The notes under the pieces were generated by a model, which saw only the letters and a list, made by a program, of their open reading frames with translations, did not search any database and had not been told where the DNA came from. A DNA stretch of 10,366 nt, taken from Deltaproteobacteria bacterium. GTDB lineage: Bacteria > Desulfobacterota > Desulfomonilia > UBA1062. Position 1 is the first letter of the stretch. Each line of letters starts with the position of its first letter. The translations under genes were made by a program, and so were the position numbers. Shown here piece by piece: positions 6,691-10,366 of this stretch. The stretch is from contig JAFGTK010000030.1 in NCBI GenBank assembly GCA_016934135.1, positions 1 to 10,366 of the forward strand, in the 5' to 3' direction.

Positions 6691-7758
6691 GTTCCTGCCG
6701 TAGATCCGCTGCCTTTCATACCGGAAAAAACCGTCACTTTCTTCGAGCTCGATGGTCTTCGCTTCATGCTTGAAATATTTTTCCCGGAGGATGCGCAGCT
6801 GTTCATCGAGCTCGGCCCCGGTAAATTCATTGGCGATGAGTTCTCTCTCCTGCATATAGTTCAGGCCGTTTTCCCACCTTCTGTTGCGATAGTCGTCCAT
6901 TGTCTCGAGTTCTGAGATCTGGTCGGATGTAAAGCCCATACCTTTTCGAATTCTGGCTATTTCCTGCTTGCGCTGTTCAGGGTCAAGCTTGGAGAGTTCC
7001 TCCTGAACGGAATCGATGCCGAAGAAGACCTTGGAGAGCATATCGGTGCTTTCCAGGATATATGCCTCGGGCGAGCCTTCATATGCCTGAGAGACCGTAC
7101 TTTTGAATATGGCCAGTTTTTCATCGATCGTCGTATCATTCGAACCATCGAGCATGCGCAGGGTGTCCTTCATCTCCTGCTTCCGCTTTTCATAGGCCAG
7201 CACTTCCTCCGACCATATGATATCCGCGTCATCCCCGAACAGGACTCTCCTTTTTTCCCAGAGCATGCCCTGTCTTTCCAGATCGTTCAGCCCGGAGATG
7301 GTGCTTTCGTTTTCATCAAGCCATTTATTGTACTGCTCCATCTTTTGAAGAGTCTGCATGATCTCGTCCGCCAGACCTGGAAATGCCTTTTCCAGGATAG
7401 CATAAAACCTGCTTTCCCCGTCTTTCGGATAAAGCCCCGATATGAAGTTTTTGATCCGAAGCAGCAGCGCCTGTGTGCTCTTTTCCGAGATGGTTTTTCC
7501 GTAATATTGCTGCAGTTCAGCCACAAGCCTGTCTTCGAGCGACATCTTCTCCTTTTTGCCATCGGTTTTTAATGGATATTTCCCGGTAAGATCCTTTGTG
7601 CTGTAAACGGAAATGGAATCTGTCAATTCTTGTTCCTGCCCAAAATCCTCTGATCGGTCGATAATGAAAAAATATGTTAGCAACAGTGCGGACAATATAA
7701 GAATGCCTGCGATAAGTGCTTGTGGTTTTTTAACCTTTCCAGCAAATGGTGCTTTCAC
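6688..7758 (-). CDS. Lipase secretion chaperone (Lif/steric foldase)-like membrane-anchored protein
   Basis: This protein of 356 residues starts at a GTG (7758) with a strong GGAGG ribosome site 6 bases away. Residues ~14-33 are one transmembrane anchor after a basic N terminus, so the rest faces the periplasm, as in Lif proteins. The remainder is almost entirely helical and charged, with lipase-chaperone-like landmarks: RLVAELQQYYG in the early domain; KRRVLFGDDADIIWSEE at about residues 168-184; LDPEQRKQEIARIRKGMGF; and a C-terminal helix array (LETMDDYRNRRWENGL, LREKYFKHEAKTIELEE). Known Lif proteins hold a secreted alpha/beta lipase between two mini-domains and fold it before type II export. 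No alpha/beta lipase gene is in this window. The gene upstream is an SGNH hydrolase, which may be the client. The match is by eye, without alignment, and the Pseudomonas-type motif RxxFDYxLSxxGE is replaced by a diverged sequence. A generic coiled-coil membrane protein is the main alternative. Confidence 0.65.
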   Translation of the reverse strand: MKAPFAGKVKKPQALIAGILILSALLLTYFFIIDRSEDFGQEQELTDSISVYSTKDLTGKYPLKTDGKKEKMSLEDRLVAELQQYYGKTISEKSTQALLLRIKNFISGLYPKDGESRFYAILEKAFPGLADEIMQTLQKMEQYNKWLDENESTISGLNDLERQGMLWEKRRVLFGDDADIIWSEEVLAYEKRKQEMKDTLRMLDGSNDTTIDEKLAIFKSTVSQAYEGSPEAYILESTDMLSKVFFGIDSVQEELSKLDPEQRKQEIARIRKGMGFTSDQISELETMDDYRNRRWENGLNYMQERELIANEFTGAELDEQLRILREKYFKHEAKTIELEESDGFFRYERQRIYGRN

Positions 7759-7877
7759 TTATTTCCTCCATTAAGATTTCATTGCCAAAAAAATACGATT
7801 CTGCAGGCAAGCCGTCATTGTACAAAATGCTGCCGCAGAGTTTTTAAATTATTATGTTGAATTTATGGAAAACGCAA

Positions 7878-7911
7878 GGTGCATGGGTCTGCTGAACAGC
7901 ACCCGTGCACC
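7878..7911 (-). terminator. Strong hairpin between the SGNH hydrolase and foldase-like genes
   Basis: GGTGCATGGGT (7878-7888) and ACCCGTGCACC (7901-7911) form an 11-bp stem with a 12-base loop; the single non-Watson-Crick position can be a wobble pair in one strand. It begins about 57 bases after the SGNH stop codon. On the minus strand it is followed by TTGCGTTTTCC, a poor but present T-run. It may terminate or attenuate transcription of the hydrolase gene before the foldase gene, or protect the upstream mRNA. Confidence 0.45.
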
Positions 7912-7968
7912 CTGCATTGTATTATCCCGTTGCAGATTCTACGCTGATAAAGGTAATGGCCCTGCTCT

Positions 7969-8718
7969 CTACTGGAGAAGAGGCGCCAGAACCGGCCACA
8001 TCAGATTTGCCAGCTTCAGCGAGCCCGAGGTTGCCGGGTGGATGCCGTCCGATATTATGTCGCTGTCTTTGATTGTCGAGCGCGGATCAATGAAAGTGCA
8101 GTCCACTGCGGAATTCTGGCATGCCTGTGCGAGTCTCATGTCCCCGTAGTCAATGGCCTCTTCAAGGTCGTCGAGCAGGAAGAGAGCATTTTTCGTATAG
8201 TAGTATCCCTGGTAAATGACGTGGTCGACACCATCTGCATACATGTCATTGAGCAGGTTTACCGCATCGACATAGAGGTCGTCGATGAAGCTCTTGCAGC
8301 TGCTTGAGAGCCTGCCCCATTCATACCACTGGGTTTTGCAGTCATAAGGGTCAAAGGCCATGGCAGGCAGCAGGATATCGTTGCCTCCTGCGTCCATGAA
8401 GATGATGTCGATATTCGGGTTGTCGCCCCTTGCCGTGTTATACTGGCTGTATACCGAAGGTGCCAGAATACCGCCGGTCAGCTCTGCGCCGGAAACCGAA
8501 TAGCGCCGGAAGGTCTCTCCTGCATAGTCATGCAGGAAACCCTGGATTTCTCCGGACAGGGCGAATATGGAATCGCCGAGATTAACCACCTGGTTGTTGT
8601 CGGCATTCCTTATCCAGGGAACACTGGCAACAAACCCGCATCCGATCATGGTTAGGATAAAGACCGACACCACAAAGATCCGTACAATGGTTCCTGACTT
8701 ACTGAAATGATGTTTCAT
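7969..8718 (-). CDS. SGNH/GDSL-family hydrolase (esterase/lipase-like) lipoprotein
   Basis: The protein has 249 residues. The ATG at 8718 follows a GGAGGG site. The leader (residues 1-27) is hydrophobic and ends in MIGC, a lipobox-like sequence, so C27 is probably lipid-modified and the enzyme tethered to the envelope. Catalytic blocks are in order: block I NLGDSIFA with nucleophile S50; block II glycine region SGAELTGG (76-83); block III GGND (111-114) with N113 for the oxyanion hole; block V DGIHP with D224 and H227 completing the triad. This predicts an ester hydrolase (lipase, esterase or deacylase); the substrate cannot be read from sequence. Besides C27 there are four cysteines (YDCK, SSCK, QACQ, VDC), enough for two disulfides. 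The foldase-like gene follows after 210 bases containing a strong hairpin. Confidence 0.88.
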   Translation of the reverse strand: MKHHFSKSGTIVRIFVVSVFILTMIGCGFVASVPWIRNADNNQVVNLGDSIFALSGEIQGFLHDYAGETFRRYSVSGAELTGGILAPSVYSQYNTARGDNPNIDIIFMDAGGNDILLPAMAFDPYDCKTQWYEWGRLSSSCKSFIDDLYVDAVNLLNDMYADGVDHVIYQGYYYTKNALFLLDDLEEAIDYGDMRLAQACQNSAVDCTFIDPRSTIKDSDIISDGIHPATSGSLKLANLMWPVLAPLLQ

Positions 8719-8862
8719 TACTCCCTCCCCGCTTCAATTTTTGTTGTAAAGCACATGAATCAAAACAATTTTCTGCAAATAGATGTCGATGTTTTCTTTC
8801 CTCGGTTTTCAAGGTGAGACCATAACAATAAGAGAATCTATTGTATTATCATAATATATAGT

Positions 8863-8894
8863 ATTGACTATAATCAATAGAAAGGTTTTGTCAA
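8863..8894 (-). promoter_or_regulatory. Promoter of the SGNH hydrolase gene with overlapping inverted repeat
   Basis: On the minus strand TTGACA (8894-8889) is followed by a 16-base spacer and TATAGT (8872-8867), matching 6 of 6 and 5 of 6 sigma-70 consensus bases. Transcription would begin near 8860, leaving a leader of about 140 bases. The -10 lies inside the inverted repeat ATTGA-N6-TCAAT (8863-8878), and CTATTG/CAATAG arms (near 8838-8843 and 8875-8880) frame a wider AT-rich palindrome. This is a plausible operator for a repressor. Confidence 0.55.
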
Positions 8895-8981
8895 GAAGAC
8901 CTTTGTCATAGTTTTCCAGCCCGTTTACCTCAAAAGGCAATGTCCTGAGATTACATCAGTTATTTATAATGCCTGTTGAAA

Positions 8982-10181
8982 TCATCCCTGAAATGCAGTC
9001 ATTTCAGCAAGCCTGTTCTTCAGGCTTTCAGGGATCGGATTTCCGGCATCCTTGATGATGACATCGGGCACACCGCCGAAGATATGATAGGCATGGTTGA
9101 GAATCCGGTCGTCGAATATGCTTTTGACATCGTTTTTTATCAGCGGTTCGGAAAACATTGCCTTGCCGAATCCGCCCAGCATGCTGACCACATAGCGGTT
9201 AGCGTATCCGGCCACCATGGTGCTGGTATCCAGAAAACCGTTTTGTTCGGATTCAGGGATTACGCGCCTGTTTTCAAGGAGCCAGGCCAATGAGACCATG
9301 TCGTGAGCAACAATCGATGTCGATGCTATGACAAGGCCTGTCTCGGGCTGGAGAACATAACCCTTGTCCGGACCGAATGTGGTAAGTATCCTGTCTGCAG
9401 CTGTCAGAACAAGGCGCTGCTTCTTCAGCAGGGTTTCAACTGTATTTGCCTCTGCTGTCTTTTCATGGAAGGTGGATGCATTGTGATGATATTCAAGGCG
9501 GGTATCGGCGCGCCAGTAGCCGACTGCAGCCTTCAGGCCCAGAGTGCTTCCCGCAAGTACGTGCCTTCCGCACCGGGGCATGAGGACAATGTGATCCGCC
9601 TCCTTGAGGATCTTCGGCATCATCAATCCGCCATTCCAGCAGTCCCCGGCCGTGGGGGTTTCTTCATAGAAGGCATCCCACCCGGCTTCTTCGAAAAAAT
9701 GAAGCTCGGCACCGGATGCCTGCACGGCCTCTGCCATGCCTGATTTCTCCATCAAACTGCGGGAACTCCCCTTGAGCCCATCTGGAGAGAGCTTGACATG
9801 TTCAACGCCCGACATATCACCCACGATCACCCTTGCCGCTCCTTTTTCCCTGAGGAGTTCGACCATGGCTGCAATGGCCACGGGGCTGGTTGTTGAAGGA
9901 TAGGGATAGCCCGAGTTGAGGACAGGTTTTATAAATACGACATCGCCGGGATACAGCCATGAGAAATCGGTTGCAGCCTCTGCTGTGTCGCGGACTGCAT
10001 GTTTAATCAGCTGCTCAGGGGAATCTTTCTCCACCCCTGCCGCAAAGACTTCTGCAGGGCCCCCTGCTGCAGGCTTTTCAGCAATACGGGGTGTTCTGGA
10101 TGATGCAGCATTGCCTGCACACGAGGAAACGGCGAGAGCCGATGCCCCTGCCAGCAGTTTCAGAAAATATCTTCGATCCAT
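8982..10181 (-). CDS. DUF362-domain lipoprotein with twin-arginine-like leader
   Basis: The protein has 399 residues and starts at the ATG at 10181 with a GGGGG ribosome site about 6 bases upstream. The leader MDRRYFLKLLAG carries a twin-arginine RRxFLK motif, followed by a hydrophobic stretch and the lipobox VSSC, so C21 is probably lipidated after Tat export of a folded protein. A low-complexity Ala/Pro/Gly linker runs to about residue 45. The DUF362 domain then begins with GDVVFIKPVLNSG (79-91), followed by SPVAIAAMVELLREKGAARVIVGDMSG (98-124, in parts) and a late DGVP-like region replaced by GGVPDVIIKD. DUF362 proteins are poorly understood; some carry ferredoxin domains or bind metal or Fe-S cofactors. 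This one has no CxxCxxC cluster motif and only two further cysteines (GDCWNGG and PRCGRH). No enzymatic function is assigned. Confidence 0.85.
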   Translation of the reverse strand: MDRRYFLKLLAGASALAVSSCAGNAASSRTPRIAEKPAAGGPAEVFAAGVEKDSPEQLIKHAVRDTAEAATDFSWLYPGDVVFIKPVLNSGYPYPSTTSPVAIAAMVELLREKGAARVIVGDMSGVEHVKLSPDGLKGSSRSLMEKSGMAEAVQASGAELHFFEEAGWDAFYEETPTAGDCWNGGLMMPKILKEADHIVLMPRCGRHVLAGSTLGLKAAVGYWRADTRLEYHHNASTFHEKTAEANTVETLLKKQRLVLTAADRILTTFGPDKGYVLQPETGLVIASTSIVAHDMVSLAWLLENRRVIPESEQNGFLDTSTMVAGYANRYVVSMLGGFGKAMFSEPLIKNDVKSIFDDRILNHAYHIFGGVPDVIIKDAGNPIPESLKNRLAEMTAFQG

Positions 10182-10213
10182 AAAGAGCCCCCTTCATTGT
10201 TATGGCTTTAGTT

Positions 10214-10222
10214 AGTATAACA
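10214..10222 (-). promoter_or_regulatory. Extended -10 promoter for the DUF362 gene
   Basis: On the minus strand TG-T-TATACT (10222-10214) is a good extended -10 element. No clear -35 is seen at 16-18 bases. The start of transcription would be near 10207, giving a leader of about 25 bases that contains the GGGGG ribosome site. Confidence 0.5.
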
Positions 10223-10366
10223 GATTTTCCATGTCAGCAGACCAGGTATTATTTCAGAAGCCCCTTTTTGATCTTCTTTTTAACGGTTTGCCCCTATTCC
10301 CCGTAAAAAGAGCGATATGCGTGTAAGGGACGAGGCATGATTATTAGTTGACATATAAACTATAGA

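Noticed and set aside
8881..8904. AAAGGT/ACCTTT hairpin as terminator of the DUF362 gene
   Set aside because: The 6-bp stem has a 12-base loop and no T-run, and it overlaps the -35 element of the next gene.
8982..8984. TGA stop of the DUF362 gene as another selenocysteine codon
   Set aside because: Reading through adds only about five residues before the next stop, and the domain is already complete. No Sec-like motif surrounds it.
10348..10366. TTGACA near the right edge as a promoter with TATAGA as its -10
   Set aside because: The spacing is only 7 bases and the window ends at once, so a true -10 would lie outside. A small TAGTT/AACTA inverted repeat surrounds it, but nothing further can be judged.

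Overview
The window looks like a chromosomal segment of a Desulfobacterota (deltaproteobacterial) genome with moderate GC content. This is inferred from gene content: a giant secreted protein with SBBP beta-propeller repeats, a choice-of-anchor U-like domain and a CFI-box-like tail; a steric lipase-foldase homologue; a Tat/lipoprotein DUF362 protein; and an apparent selenoprotein. No rRNA, tRNA, CRISPR array or intact insertion sequence was seen.

Layout. Positions 117-920 (+) encode a CPBP-family intramembrane metalloprotease. Positions 915-1153 are a small gene graveyard: an antisense relic of a nucleotidyltransferase-like gene abuts the last ~30 codons of a cold-shock protein gene, followed by what is probably that gene's own terminator (1161-1189). 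Positions 1234-5547 (-) encode one exported protein of 1437 residues. An AT-rich intergenic region (5548-5934) follows. Positions 5935-8718 (-) hold three exported or membrane proteins transcribed in the order SGNH/GDSL lipoprotein hydrolase, membrane-anchored lipase-chaperone-like protein, then a DUF1573 protein. Positions 8982-10181 (-) encode a DUF362 lipoprotein with a twin-arginine leader. The right edge is intergenic.

The most notable observation is the DUF1573 gene. A conventional reading gives two short ORFs (72 and 127 codons), but they are in the same frame and separated by a single TGA at 6415-6417. This TGA falls exactly where the first cysteine of the family's conserved Cys-Gly-Cys-Thr motif is expected. 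It is followed at typical bacterial SECIS spacing by a 7-bp hairpin whose 6-nt loop begins with G. The simplest reading is a 232-residue exported selenoprotein with a Sec-Gly-Cys motif. DUF1573 is not a selenoprotein family I recall being described.

Functional picture (inference): the three-gene locus may be a secreted-hydrolase module, with an outer-surface or periplasmic SGNH esterase, a steric foldase, and a periplasmic selenol/thiol protein. The large SBBP protein and the DUF362 lipoprotein are further envelope or surface proteins, but nothing shows that they belong to the same pathway.
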